This document shows positions 51,261-60,515 of a stretch of 64,000 nucleotides of DNA, piece after piece (the stretch's first letter is position 1; every line of letters starts with the position of its first letter). Location of the stretch: contig DAOUJG010000022.1 in NCBI GenBank assembly GCA_034423015.1, positions 31,943 through 95,942 of the forward strand. The letters are read 5' to 3'. Below the pieces are notes generated by a model. The model ran no database searches and was not told where the DNA came from. It saw only the letters and a program-made list of their open reading frames with translations. The position numbers and the translations under genes are program-made. The DNA is from JAGWBJ01 sp034423015 (lineage in GTDB: Bacteria > Chloroflexota > Dehalococcoidia > Lucifugimonadales > JAGWBF01).

Positions 51261-53708
51261 TTACATGACCGTGACAGGGTCTACGTCCAAGGTCCATCCC
51301 TGGACGGCGGGCAGGGTCTCCACCAGCTCGTGAACACGGCGCCCGCGGAGCACCAGGTGCCAGCGGTATCTGCCGCGCACTCGCTGGGGGAAGGCCGGCG
51401 CGGGGCCGATGAGGTCCAGGTCCGCCCTTCCCCGGGCGTGCATCCGGCGGCGAAGGGCCCTGCCCATTCGCTCGGCCTCACGCCGGCACGCTTCGGGGAC
51501 CGTATGGGTATAGACCATGCGGACGAGGCGTTGGAAGGGAGGGTTGCCTTGGTCCCCGCGGAACTCCAGCTCCCTGTCGTAGAAGGCCTGGTAGTCCTGG
51601 GCTGCCGCGGCCTCCACCGCGTAGTGGGTTGGGTCGTAGGTCTGGACTATCACCGAGCCGGGCCGGGGCCCCCGGCCTGCCCTGCCGGACACCTGGCACA
51701 GGAGCTGGAAGGCCCGCTCTCCGGCCCTGAAGTCGGGCAGGTTCAGGCCGGTGTCGGCCAGGACCACGCCCACCAGGCTGACCCGGGGAACGTGAAGGCC
51801 CTTGGCGACCATCTGGGTCCCCACCAGGACCTGGGCGTCGCCGCGCACGAAGCGCCCGAGGATGCTGTCGTAGCCCTGGGGGCGCTGGGCGGTGTCCCCG
51901 TCCCACCGGAGGGCGGTGACGTGGGGCATGGCGCCCCGCAGCTCCTCCATGACCCGCTGGGTCCCCAGGCCCAGGTACTTTATCCTGGGGCTCCGGCAGC
52001 CGGGGCATATCCTGGGAACGGCACGTCCGCGGTTGCACTGGTGGCACACCAGCCGGGGTCCGTCGGAGTGGTAGGTCAGGGCGACGGAGCAGCTGCGGCA
52101 GCGGAGGGCGAGCCCGCAGTCGCGGCACTGGACGACGGTGGCCGTCCCTCGCCGGTTGAGGAACAGGATGGCCTGCTCGTCCCTGCCGACGCACTGGGAT
52201 AGGGCGCGGGACAGGTCCCGGCTGAATATGCTCCGGTTCCCCTCCTTCAGCTCCTGGCGCATGTCGCACACCTGCACCCGAGCCAGCTCGGGGGAGCCCC
52301 CCTGGGCCGGGAGCCCAGCCCCGGGATGGGGGATGCGGTGAGGGAGGTGGAGGAGCCTGTGCCGTCCTCGCAGCGCCTTGTGGTACGTCTCCACGTCGGG
52401 GGTCGCGCTGCCCAGGATGACTGCGGCGCCGGTGATCCGTCCCAGCTCCAGGGCCGCGTCCCGGGCGTGGTAGCGGGGAGATGAGTCTTGCTTGTAGGTC
52501 CACTCGTGCTCCTCGTCGACCACGATCAGGCCCACCTCCGGAAGGGGAGCCATGAGGGCGCTGCGTGGCCCGACGACGACCTGGCAGTCGCCGTCCAGTA
52601 TGCTCCACCATTGGTCGAAGGCCGCCCCCGAGGGGAGGCGGCTGTGGAGCACGGCGACCTGGCCCGGGAATCTGGCCTGGACCCTGTGGACCATCTGGGG
52701 GGTCAGGGAGATTTCGGGCACAAGGAGGATGCCTCGCTTGCCCGTCCGCACGCAGTGCTCCAGGGCGCGGAGGTAGACCTCGGTCTTGCCGCTCCCGGTG
52801 ACGCCGTGGAGCAGGAAGGAAGCCGGCGCCCCGGACCCGCCGTCCATGGCGGCCACGATCTCCGCCAGAGCCCGCGACTGGTCCGCGTTGGGCGTGGGCC
52901 TGGGCTCGGCTTCTCCCCCCATCATGGATGCTGTCTGGGCGGGGCGTCTGTCCACCCTGACCCAGTCCATGGCGACGAGCCCCTTCTCGTGCAGGGCGTG
53001 AACGGCCGGGCCCCCGTACTCCTTTCGGGCCAGGGCCAGAGGCGTGGGCCGGGAGGACGCCTTCAACGCCTCGTACAGGGCGACCTGGCGCGGGGCCCGG
53101 TCCGGCGGCCCGTCGAGGTGGGCGGGGCCGCCGCCGGCCAGCGGCAGACGTACGAAGCAGTCGTAACGGTGGGAGGGGCGGGGCCTGGGCAGCCTCCAGC
53201 GCCGCTCCACCTGGCCGTGGGCCAGGAGGCGTCTGATGACGGCCGACCCCTCTTTCCCCAGGGCCTTCTCCACGTCCTTTTCCGGCGTCTCCCGGCCGGA
53301 GGAGAGGCGGCCAAGCACAAGGGCTTCGGGGGAGCCGGACACCGGTGGCCCGGACGGGCCCTTGGGGCCGAGGCGAAGCCAGGGTCTCAGCCGGGTCTGG
53401 AAGCCCGGGGGCAGCATGGGCGCGACGGCGTCGAAGAGAGAGCACAGGTAGCGCCGGCTCATCCACCGGGCCATCTCGAGGCGCGCGGGGCCGACCAGCG
53501 GGGGGGCCGCGACGGTGCTTACCACGTCCCTGGTCGTCTCCGCTTGGGACTGGTCGGTCAGGTCGAAGACGATGCCCTGGGTGAGCCTGTTCCCCAGGGG
53601 GACCCAGACCAGCGCGCCGGGGAGGACGTCGGGCTCGTGGGCTATGCCGTAGGAGAGGGTCTTGTCGTAGCCTATGGGGGCGTCGACGGCCACCTCAGCG
53701 TATCTCAC
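51261..53708 (-). CDS. priA: Primosomal protein N' (replication restart helicase PriA)
   Basis: The 815-residue helicase restarts stalled forks. It has the N-terminal DNA-binding domain (RYAEVAVDAPI), Walker A HGVTGSGKTEV near 315, DEEH, and the zinc region CRDCGLALRCRSC with VCHQCNRG and ICPGC, then RecA-like motif VGTQMVAKG. GTG 53708 has AGAGG 5 nt upstream and gives the usual N-terminus; ATG 53744 is an alternative. Its length is normal. It is 84 nt before def. Confidence 0.95.
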   Translation of the reverse strand: MRYAEVAVDAPIGYDKTLSYGIAHEPDVLPGALVWVPLGNRLTQGIVFDLTDQSQAETTRDVVSTVAAPPLVGPARLEMARWMSRRYLCSLFDAVAPMLPPGFQTRLRPWLRLGPKGPSGPPVSGSPEALVLGRLSSGRETPEKDVEKALGKEGSAVIRRLLAHGQVERRWRLPRPRPSHRYDCFVRLPLAGGGPAHLDGPPDRAPRQVALYEALKASSRPTPLALARKEYGGPAVHALHEKGLVAMDWVRVDRRPAQTASMMGGEAEPRPTPNADQSRALAEIVAAMDGGSGAPASFLLHGVTGSGKTEVYLRALEHCVRTGKRGILLVPEISLTPQMVHRVQARFPGQVAVLHSRLPSGAAFDQWWSILDGDCQVVVGPRSALMAPLPEVGLIVVDEEHEWTYKQDSSPRYHARDAALELGRITGAAVILGSATPDVETYHKALRGRHRLLHLPHRIPHPGAGLPAQGGSPELARVQVCDMRQELKEGNRSIFSRDLSRALSQCVGRDEQAILFLNRRGTATVVQCRDCGLALRCRSCSVALTYHSDGPRLVCHQCNRGRAVPRICPGCRSPRIKYLGLGTQRVMEELRGAMPHVTALRWDGDTAQRPQGYDSILGRFVRGDAQVLVGTQMVAKGLHVPRVSLVGVVLADTGLNLPDFRAGERAFQLLCQVSGRAGRGPRPGSVIVQTYDPTHYAVEAAAAQDYQAFYDRELEFRGDQGNPPFQRLVRMVYTHTVPEACRREAERMGRALRRRMHARGRADLDLIGPAPAFPQRVRGRYRWHLVLRGRRVHELVETLPAVQGWTLDVDPVTVM

Positions 53709-53800
53709 ACCACACCTCTCGACGCCGGCAGACGAGTCTACCATGGAGAAAGGTCGGGCGGTCCGAGGACGGGCGCCGTCCGGGCGCCGGCGGGAGGCCG

Positions 53801-54166
53801 CTAGGAGGATGCCTTCTGGACCCGGGGCGGCCGCTTCTCCTTGATGCGGGCGGCCCTGCCCGAAAGGCCCCGGAGGTAGTAGAGCTTGGCGCGCCGCACC
53901 ACGCCCCTGCGTACGACCTCCACCGACTCCAACAGGGGCGAGAGGAGGGGAAAGGTGCGCTCGATGCCGATGCCGTAGGTGACGCGGCGGACGGTGAACG
54001 ACGCGGCGGGGCCGCCCTTGCGGCGCCTGATTACGACTCCCTGGAAGGCCTGGACCCGCTCCCGCTCTCCTTCCCGGATGCGAAAGTTGACCCGGACCGT
54101 GTCCCCCGGGCCGAAGTCCCGGAGCTTGGGGTCGATGTTGGATGGTACCAGGGCGTGCGCTTCCAT
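53801..54166 (-). CDS. rplS: 50S ribosomal protein L19
   Basis: The 121-residue protein has DFGPGDTVRVNFRIREGERERV and FQGVVIRRRKGG, typical of L19, and ends with basic ARIKEKRPPR. It helps form intersubunit bridges. It follows trmD, the usual bacterial order trmD-rplS, with a 97-nt gap. Confidence 0.97.
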   Translation of the reverse strand: MEAHALVPSNIDPKLRDFGPGDTVRVNFRIREGERERVQAFQGVVIRRRKGGPAASFTVRRVTYGIGIERTFPLLSPLLESVEVVRRGVVRRAKLYYLRGLSGRAARIKEKRPPRVQKASS

Positions 54167-54262
54167 GTCGTGCCTTTCTAGATAAAGACCGCCGTAGCAC
54201 CGTACATTCTATACCCGCGGGGCCGCTTGTTCAAGGCGCAGGGGCCCGGGGCGCCCGCGAAG

Positions 54263-55012
54263 TCAGCTACGCCGGTAGCCGTGGGTGGCCAGGAACCGGA
54301 GGTCATCGCCCCCCAGGTCGGCCTTCTCCAGCAGGTCCGGCCGCTTCTCCAGAGTCCGGAGCAGGGTTTGCTCCCTCCGCCACCGGTCCACCTCCCCGTG
54401 GTCCCCCGAGAGGAGCACCGGTGGGACCTCCAGGTCCCGGTACACGGGGGGCCTGGTGTAGACGGGGTGCTGGAGCAGGCCCGAGGTGATGGAGTCGCCC
54501 CGCACGCTCTCCGGCGAGCCGACGACCCCGGGCAGGAGGCGGACGACGGCGTCGGCTACGACCATGGCGGCCAGCTCGCCCCCGGTGAGCACGTAGTCGC
54601 CTATGCTTATGTCGTCGGTGGCCAGTGCCTCCCTCACCCGTTCGTCCACTCCCTCGTAGTGCCCGCATATGAGCACCAGTCCGGGCCTGGACGCCAGCTC
54701 GGCGGCCACCTGCTGGTCCAGCCGCCTCCCCTGGGGAGACAGCAGCACGACGGGCACGCGGGGGGGCACGCCGCAGGGAAGGTCGGACAGGGTGGCTTCC
54801 ACCGCCTCGAAGATGGGCCCGGGCTTCATCACCATCCCCGGGCCGCCGCCGTACTGGTAGTCGTCGGCGGTGTGGTGATTGTCGTGGGTGTGGTCGCGTA
54901 TGTCCCTCACCTGGATGCTCACCAGGCCCCGCTTCACGGCCCGGCCGACAACGCTGTGGTCGAAGGGCCCGTGGAACATGCCGGGGAACAGGGTGAGGAT
55001 GCGGATGTCCAT
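54263..55012 (-). CDS. trmD: tRNA (guanine-37-N1)-methyltransferase
   Basis: The 249-residue SPOUT methyltransferase modifies G37 next to the anticodon. It has the start DIRILTLFPGMF, the SAM-binding trefoil knot with LICGHYEGVDERV and ISIGDYVLTGGELAA, and the C-terminal domain. ATG 55012 is 19 nt after the mog stop with a weak ribosome-binding site. Its substrate class includes tRNA-Pro with G37, such as the gene at 55597-55673. Confidence 0.96.
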   Translation of the reverse strand: MDIRILTLFPGMFHGPFDHSVVGRAVKRGLVSIQVRDIRDHTHDNHHTADDYQYGGGPGMVMKPGPIFEAVEATLSDLPCGVPPRVPVVLLSPQGRRLDQQVAAELASRPGLVLICGHYEGVDERVREALATDDISIGDYVLTGGELAAMVVADAVVRLLPGVVGSPESVRGDSITSGLLQHPVYTRPPVYRDLEVPPVLLSGDHGEVDRWRREQTLLRTLEKRPDLLEKADLGGDDLRFLATHGYRRS

Positions 55013-55031
55013 TTGACGCCGGTCGGTGGAG

Positions 55032-55565
55032 CTAGGCGGTCTCGTGTCCATGCCGGTGCCCGTGTCCGGGGTCGGGCGCCGTCGGGTGGCCCGGGGCGTC
55101 GCCACGGAGCAGCTCCAGGGCGTGGGGGAGTACTGGAAGGATGACCTCCAGGCACTCGGCGACGCCTTTGGGGCTGCCGGGAAGGGTGACTATCAGGGTG
55201 CGGCCGCGGATGCCAGCCACGGACCGGCTGATCATAGCCATCGGCGTCTTTTCCAGGGTCCGGGCCCGCATGGTCTCGGACAGCCCGGGGACCTGCCGGT
55301 CGATGACGGAGAGGCACGCCTCGGGAGTCACGTCGCTGGGCGCCATGCCGGTGCCGCCGGTGGTGATGATAAGGTCCAGGCCGTCGCCGTCGCTCCAGCC
55401 GGCCAGCCGTTCCGCGATGATGTCGCGGTCGTCGGGCACGATCTCGTAGCGGAGGCAGTCGTAGTCGGGGGCGGCGAGCATCTCGCGGATGGTCTCTCCG
55501 CTGGTGTCTTCGCGGCCGCCGTGGAAGCCCGAGGTGCTGACGGTGAGAACGCCTAGCTTGAACAT
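55032..55565 (-). CDS. Molybdenum cofactor biosynthesis protein, MogA/MoaB family
   Basis: The 177-residue protein has the MoCF-biosynthesis fold with LDLIITTGGTGMAPSDVTPE and LPGSPKGVAECLEVILP. These proteins adenylate molybdopterin before molybdate insertion by MoeA, whose gene is at 929-2224. The C-terminus has a His-rich tail (HGHRHGHETA). ATG 55565 has no clear ribosome-binding site. It is the first gene of a unit with trmD. Confidence 0.88.
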   Translation of the reverse strand: MFKLGVLTVSTSGFHGGREDTSGETIREMLAAPDYDCLRYEIVPDDRDIIAERLAGWSDGDGLDLIITTGGTGMAPSDVTPEACLSVIDRQVPGLSETMRARTLEKTPMAMISRSVAGIRGRTLIVTLPGSPKGVAECLEVILPVLPHALELLRGDAPGHPTAPDPGHGHRHGHETA

Positions 55566-55596
55566 GGAGCGGAAGGGGTGGGTTTTCGGCTGGAGA

Positions 55597-55673
55597 TGGT
55601 CGGGGCGGCCAGATTTGAACTGGCGACCCCCTGCACCCCATGCAGGTGCGCTTCCGGGCTGCGCCACGCCCCG
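55597..55673 (-). tRNA. tRNA-Pro (anticodon GGG)
   Basis: The minus strand folds as a complete cloverleaf: acceptor CGGGGCG/CGCCCCG, D arm GCGC...GCGC, anticodon stem CCTGC/GCAGG with loop ATGGGGT (GGG anticodon, G37), T arm GCCAG-TTCAAAT-CTGGC, discriminator A and encoded CCA. Length is 77 nt with CCA. G37 is the base methylated by TrmD, encoded next to it. Confidence 0.95.
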
Positions 55674-56012
55674 ACCGTAGGGTAACGATACCACAGGGTT
55701 GGGATTGCATCAAGGTGTGGCCACCTCGCGCTCCGCGCGGCCGGACGCGCCTCTCGCGGTTGGCGGGCTCTTTCTTCCGCGGGTCTTGGGTGGGGGCATG
55801 GAGGCCCCACCCCGGGGTTTTTTGCCCGCCCTCCCGCCCCGCGCTTCGCGCGGCAAGGAAGCCCCGCCCCAGGCTTGGCCCCATCTTTCTGCCGGGGGTG
55901 TGGGTGAGGGCCGGTCCTCGTTTGACCGTGGCGGAGGGCGGTTGGTAGAATGGCCGCGTTCCCGGTGGACTCCGGGGGTCTTCTCGGGGGTCGCCGGGAC
56001 GGAAGGGGCGCC
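55674..56012. other. Intergenic region between tRNA-Pro and nitrile hydratase-like genes
   Basis: About 340 bp of very GC-rich sequence. It has a short CCCC/GGGG hairpin followed by six T near 55810-55830, which could terminate plus-strand transcription, and a CGCGC-TT-GCGCG hairpin near 55840. I found no convincing gene or RNA. Confidence 0.5.
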
Positions 56013-56486
56013 ATGGGCTTCAGCATCGGGGACAGGGTGATGGTACGGGCGGAGGTGCCCGGGGGCACGAACCGGACGCCGTTTTTCATCCGTGGGAAGA
56101 GGGGCGTCGTGGCCTTCGTCCACGGGCCCGCCCACAATCCCCGGGACATGTCCCGCGGGGGGACGGGCGAGCCCAAGATCCCCTTGTACGCGGTGTCCTT
56201 CCACATGGCCCACCTGTACGACGACGACCCCCAGGTGGTGCACGACCGGGTGATCGTCGACGTGTGGGAGGACTGGATCGCCCCGGTTCCCGAGCACGTT
56301 CCCGGTCCGGCCCTGGACCTGGAGGAGCACGGGCTGTCCTACTACGACAAGAGGACGGCGGCCCTTCAGAGTCTGCTGGTGTCCAAGGGCCTGATGAACA
56401 CCGACGAGTCGCGGATACACGTGGCCGAGCTGGACTTCCGGAAGAGGGGCGAGCGGCACCCCATGGTGGAAGAGGAGTCCAAGTAG
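56013..56486 (+). CDS. Nitrile hydratase beta-subunit C-terminal (SH3-like) domain protein / ScnA-like
   Basis: The 157-residue protein has FSIGDRVMVRAEVPGG, RTPFFIRGKRGVV and IVDVWEDWIAP, the SH3-like barrel of nitrile hydratase beta. The helical N-terminal half of beta is missing. After the barrel comes YYDKRTAALQSLLVSKGLM, which looks like the alpha subunit N-terminus. Thiocyanate hydrolase splits beta into two proteins in this way, so this would be the ScnA-like piece. ATG 56013 has GGAAGGGG upstream. The alpha gene follows 49 nt later. Confidence 0.85.
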   Translation: MGFSIGDRVMVRAEVPGGTNRTPFFIRGKRGVVAFVHGPAHNPRDMSRGGTGEPKIPLYAVSFHMAHLYDDDPQVVHDRVIVDVWEDWIAPVPEHVPGPALDLEEHGLSYYDKRTAALQSLLVSKGLMNTDESRIHVAELDFRKRGERHPMVEEESK

Positions 56487-56535
56487 CGGCGGCCCGGGGC
56501 TCGGATCGAGAGACCCGGCAGGGAGAAGAGTCGAG

Positions 56536-57159
56536 ATGGTGGAAGTAGAGCAAGACCCTCTGCACGCGCCCCATGAGGAGCGGGAGGAGACCTACTACGA
56601 GAAACGCATCATCGCCCTGTGCAACCTGATGATGGACAAGGGCATCATCACGGCCCAGGAGCTGCTGGACGTACTGCAGGAGAACGAGGAGCTGACCCCC
56701 TCCATCGGAGCGCGGGTGGTCGCCCGGGCGTGGATGGACGAGGAGTACAAGCGGCGGCTGCTGGCCAACGGGCGGGAGGCGCTGGACGAGCTGGGGGTGA
56801 AGGTGCCCAGGCGCCTCCAGAACATACAGGTCGTGGAGAACACGGACGAGGTGCACCACCTGGCGGTATGCACCCTGTGCTCCTGCTATCCCATCCCGGT
56901 GCTGGGCCCGCCGCCCGAGTGGTACAAGAGCCTGACCTACCGCCAGAGGGCCGTGCGGGAGCCCCGTGCGGTGCTCGAGGAGTTCGGGCTCGAGCTCCCG
57001 GACGACGTGCAGGTCCGCGTGGTGGACGCCACCGCCGAGGTGCGCTACCTGGTCCTTCCCCGGCGCCCGGCGGGCACCGAGCGGATGACCGAGGAGCAGC
57101 TCGCGGGCCTGGTCACCCGGGACAGCATGATCGGCACCGGGGAGGCGAAGGCGCCCTAG
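56536..57159 (+). CDS. Nitrile hydratase / thiocyanate hydrolase alpha-type subunit, cobalt class
   Basis: The 207-residue protein has the metal-claw motif VCTLCSCYP; Thr and Tyr in these positions mark the cobalt class. Other family parts are YYEKRIIALCNLMMDKG, ARAWMDEEYKRRLL and GPPPEWYKSLTYRQRAVREP. The enzyme hydrates nitriles to amides or thiocyanate to COS; the substrate cannot be told apart. A cobalt activator and an N-terminal beta subunit are not nearby. Confidence 0.92.
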   Translation: MVEVEQDPLHAPHEEREETYYEKRIIALCNLMMDKGIITAQELLDVLQENEELTPSIGARVVARAWMDEEYKRRLLANGREALDELGVKVPRRLQNIQVVENTDEVHHLAVCTLCSCYPIPVLGPPPEWYKSLTYRQRAVREPRAVLEEFGLELPDDVQVRVVDATAEVRYLVLPRRPAGTERMTEEQLAGLVTRDSMIGTGEAKAP

Positions 57160-57219
57160 GACGACGGTTCCGAATTCCGTTGCGTAATCCGGCGGTGGGC
57201 AACTCCATGATGAGCGGAA

Positions 57220-58185
57220 ATGACTACGCCACTGTTTTCCATCTACAAGCAGGGCGAAAATCAAGTCACCGCCACATTACTAGCGGTCCTCCAACGCCTG
57301 AGCTTTCTGAACGTGGATCGGATTTTTGGGGCGCTCCTTGGTGAAACAGGCTTCAACCTCGTAGTCTTTGAGAACCAGCCCAAGGGCAAGGATTCGACGC
57401 CCGACGCGAAGATCGGGGCACGACGTTTCGTCTGGGTCGAGACCAAGACAGAGCGCGGGGCCGTTGACCTTAGCCAGATTCACAGGCATCTGAATGCCGT
57501 CGACGGTGGCGACATTCTGCTATTGTTGACACCTGACGAAACCCGCCCGGATAGCCTTCCGGATGCAGTTGCCTGGTCGAATTTCAACATCCTAGCCGAT
57601 GCCATTGCGGAAACCCTAAAGGACGAAGAGGACCCTCCTTCCGAAAAAGAGGCCTTTCTCCTGAGAGAACTCAATCTGATGGTCGAGAACAGAGGGCTGA
57701 TCAACTCTACGGTGACCAGGGTGCTGGTTGTCGCTGCTAGAGATGCTTGGCCCATATATGCGAATGGGGAACTCAGTGCCTATATAAGCCATCCCCGCCC
57801 GTTCCGGGCTTCTGCAACACATATAGCGTTCTACGCGGGGGGCAAGATACAGCCGTTGGTACCCAAGATAAAGCTGACCGTCGACGAGTTGAAGCTAACG
57901 GAGGACGGGATCTCGAACCTCGAAGGGGAGCAGAAGGCCCTGGCCGAGGACTTGCTGACGGGTATAGCGAGGCATCCAAAAAGGCTGTTCCAGGGATTTA
58001 CCGGAAAGGTCCTGTTTCTGAGCGGACCCGACGATGGTGAGACTGTAAGGCTGGTAGGACCGATAGCCAATAACGCGGAAGATAAGAACGGAAAGCGCGT
58101 CCCCTTCACCTACGGGGCACCGCGCTACGTGACCCTGGAGTCACTGAAGGCGGCCAGTACTACTAGTCAACTGGATCGTTGCTAA
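57220..58185 (+). CDS. PD-(D/E)XK nuclease-like hypothetical protein
   Basis: The 321-residue protein has an N-terminal region with D of TPDAKIG and the E-T-K of FVWVETKTE, a spacing that fits PD-(D/E)XK nucleases. The rest is mixed alpha/beta without clear motifs. Its codon use is less GC-rich than the surroundings, and it is alone, which suggests recent transfer, possibly a defence-related gene. I do not recognise a named family. It lies 60 nt after the nitrile hydratase alpha gene. Confidence 0.7.
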   Translation: MTTPLFSIYKQGENQVTATLLAVLQRLSFLNVDRIFGALLGETGFNLVVFENQPKGKDSTPDAKIGARRFVWVETKTERGAVDLSQIHRHLNAVDGGDILLLLTPDETRPDSLPDAVAWSNFNILADAIAETLKDEEDPPSEKEAFLLRELNLMVENRGLINSTVTRVLVVAARDAWPIYANGELSAYISHPRPFRASATHIAFYAGGKIQPLVPKIKLTVDELKLTEDGISNLEGEQKALAEDLLTGIARHPKRLFQGFTGKVLFLSGPDDGETVRLVGPIANNAEDKNGKRVPFTYGAPRYVTLESLKAASTTSQLDRC

Positions 58186-58210
58186 CCCTGAATAAACAGC
58201 TTTCTGTTCC

Positions 58211-59908
58211 CTAGATAACGGGGTCGCCCATCTGCCACGTATCGGGCAGCTCGGGGGTCGGCAGGGGCCTGATCATGACCTCCACCAGGGCGGCCTGTCC
58301 CTTCTCGGTGGCCTCGATGGCCCGCCGGTAGGCCGGGGCCAGGTCGCCGGGAGCCTCGACCCGTTCCGAGTACGCGCCCAAGCCGCGGGCCACGTCGGCG
58401 AATCTGCCGCCCAGCTCTACCACCTCCGCCGGGGGAGCGGATGGGCTGTCCATCGCCATCAACGAGCCGCCGATGCCGCCGTTGTTCAGGACCAGGGTCA
58501 GGGTGGGCAGCTTCATCCGCACCGCCGTCTCCACCTCCATTCCCACCATCCCGAAGGAAGAGTCCCCCAGCACGTTGAAGACCAGGCAGTCGGGGCGGCC
58601 CAGCTTGGCGCCGATGGCCGCGCCCATGGACCATCCCATGGCGGCCATTCCGCCCATTCCCACGTAGCTGCGGGGCCAGGTCGCGGGCCAGAAGGGGCTC
58701 ACGTAACCCCGGGAGCCCCCCGCGTCGTGGAGGGCGATGGTCTTGTCCAGGTCCACCACCTGCTGCAGGTCGTACACTGCCCGGTATCCGTTGGTGGGGG
58801 TCGAGTCGTCGGTCATCGTCGGCATCCAGGCCTGCATCCAGCGGGACCGGGCCTCGTGGACCTCGGCGACCACCTCCTCCCTGACTCCCCCGCGCCCGGG
58901 GCCCAGCCGGTCCTTTACGGCGTCGATGAGCTCCCGCAGGGCCAGCTTGGCGTCGGCCAGGATGGAGACGTCGGCGTGGTACCTCTTGTTCAGGTCGGCG
59001 GGGTTGGCGTTGACGTGGACCAGCTTGACGTTGGGGGGCATGGGGCGTCCGTCGGTGGCGTTGGGCAGCCGGAAGGAGTTGCCCACGGCGAGGACGGCGT
59101 CTGCCTTGCGGTTGATGTGCAGGGCGGCGCCCGAGGCGTACCGGCTCCTGGGGTATACGCCTCCGCCGATGGAGAGGGGATGGTCCTCGGGGAAGGCCCC
59201 CTTGCCCACCAAAGTGCTGGCCACGGGCATGGACAGGAGCTCGGCCAGCTCCCGGGCCTCCTCCGCGGCGTCGGCTGAGAGGACTCCGCCCCCCACGTTC
59301 AGCACCGGGAAGGCCGCGTTGACCAGGACCTCGGCGGCCGCGTCGATGTCCCGGCGGTCGGGGGCGGCCCTGCTGACGGGCCCCACGGGCTCGTATGCCA
59401 GGACCTCGTCGGGGGCCTCCCGGGTCATCACGTCGGTTGGCATCTCTAGGACGACGGGGCCCGGGGAGCCCGAGCGGAGGGTGGTGAAGGCGCGTCGCAT
59501 GACGGCGGGGACCTCCTCGACGCGGCCGATGGTGCCCCTCCACTTGACGAAGCTGTCGAAGATGCTGAAGGGGACCTCCTGCTGTATGCCCTTCCCCATG
59601 TTGCCGAGGGGGTGCTGGCCCGCCAGCAAGAGGACGGGGACGTTGTCGGCGAAGGCCCCCGCTATGCCCGTGAGGGTGTTGGTGGCGCCGGGGCCGGTGC
59701 TGCACATGGCCACCCCGACCTCGCCGGTGGCCCGGGCGTACCCGTCGGCGATCTCCACCCCCTGGCGCTCGTGTCGGGCGGAGAAGGCGGTGATGGACGA
59801 CGTGCGAAGGGCAGGCCAGAGGGGGGGCAGCCCCCCGCCGGAGAACCCGCTGATGTACTCGACGCCCTCCTGCTCGAGGGCCCTTACAACCGCATCGCCT
59901 CCGCGCAT
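58211..59908 (-). CDS. Thiamine-diphosphate-dependent enzyme, acetolactate synthase-like
   Basis: The 565-residue protein has the three ThDP-enzyme domains. The catalytic Glu region is SARHERQGVEIADGYARATG, then STGPGATNTLTGIAGA, and the ThDP motif LGDSSFGMVGME...NNGG, where GDS replaces the usual GDG. Family members include acetolactate synthase, oxalyl-CoA decarboxylase and sulfoacetaldehyde acetyltransferase. No regulatory ilvN-type subunit is near, so a role other than branched-chain synthesis is more likely. Confidence 0.9.
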   Translation of the reverse strand: MRGGDAVVRALEQEGVEYISGFSGGGLPPLWPALRTSSITAFSARHERQGVEIADGYARATGEVGVAMCSTGPGATNTLTGIAGAFADNVPVLLLAGQHPLGNMGKGIQQEVPFSIFDSFVKWRGTIGRVEEVPAVMRRAFTTLRSGSPGPVVLEMPTDVMTREAPDEVLAYEPVGPVSRAAPDRRDIDAAAEVLVNAAFPVLNVGGGVLSADAAEEARELAELLSMPVASTLVGKGAFPEDHPLSIGGGVYPRSRYASGAALHINRKADAVLAVGNSFRLPNATDGRPMPPNVKLVHVNANPADLNKRYHADVSILADAKLALRELIDAVKDRLGPGRGGVREEVVAEVHEARSRWMQAWMPTMTDDSTPTNGYRAVYDLQQVVDLDKTIALHDAGGSRGYVSPFWPATWPRSYVGMGGMAAMGWSMGAAIGAKLGRPDCLVFNVLGDSSFGMVGMEVETAVRMKLPTLTLVLNNGGIGGSLMAMDSPSAPPAEVVELGGRFADVARGLGAYSERVEAPGDLAPAYRRAIEATEKGQAALVEVMIRPLPTPELPDTWQMGDPVI

Positions 59909-59987
59909 CTCCAGCCCCCTTCCACCGTGCCGGCACGAGATATTGCGATTCTATGCCGGGGGGTAGGGGGTGTCAAGGAACGCCCGG

Positions 59988-60359
59988 CTATCCGCCTTCG
60001 CCTGACGCCTCGGCAAGGTCGAGAATCCGGGCGACGAAGGTATGGACCAGGGGGCGCTCCTTCTCTATCTCGTGCTCGGAAAGGAACCCGTGGTAGAAGT
60101 TCCGGTGGAAGGTCTCCGCGGCGAAGTATTCCGCCAGGATGCCCCGATCGTCATACTCTTCGACCAGCCGGTCGACCGCGTTCCGCATGTCCCGGTGGCT
60201 CAGGTCCTTCCATCCCCGTTTCATGGCCAGGACCGTGAGGGCGTGGGAGGCGGCGCCCCACAGCTTTTCCGACCCTTGCAACCGGTCGCCTTCGGCAAAC
60301 AGCCGGTCGGCGTGGTGGAGGAACTCCCGGGCCGTCTGGACGTGCTCTTGGGCCAGCAT
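59988..60359 (-). CDS. PaREP1/HEPN-like helical protein, copy 2
   Basis: The 123-residue protein shares HADRLFAEGDRLQGSEKLWG and a NFYHGFLSE segment with the protein at 10196-10591. It is all-helical and of unknown function. ATG 60359 has AAGGGAG upstream. A possible promoter is at 60388-60417. Two related copies in one 64-kb window suggest a small expanding family. Confidence 0.8.
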   Translation of the reverse strand: MLAQEHVQTAREFLHHADRLFAEGDRLQGSEKLWGAASHALTVLAMKRGWKDLSHRDMRNAVDRLVEEYDDRGILAEYFAAETFHRNFYHGFLSEHEIEKERPLVHTFVARILDLAEASGEGG

Positions 60360-60387
60360 GGCGGCTCCCTTGGCGCGACTGGATGCA

Positions 60388-60417
60388 ACTGTAGCACGCC
60401 CTTCGGCGCCTGTACAA
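60388..60417 (-). promoter_or_regulatory. Candidate promoter of PaREP1-like copy 2
   Basis: On the minus strand, TTGTAC (60417-60412), 18 bp and TACAGT (60393-60388), about 30 nt before the start codon. Confidence 0.35.
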
Positions 60418-60515
60418 CCTCTCGTACCGCTGCCTTGCCGGAGGTCACGCTCATTAAAGGCTCCCGCGACTGTTGGCGCCCGGTACCGGGCAAGGCCCGT
60501 CTGACCCTACGCGGC

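Noticed and set aside
58195..58208. Terminator between the nuclease-like and TPP genes
   Set aside because: The stem is only 5 bp (AACAG/CTGTT) and is not followed by a T-run.
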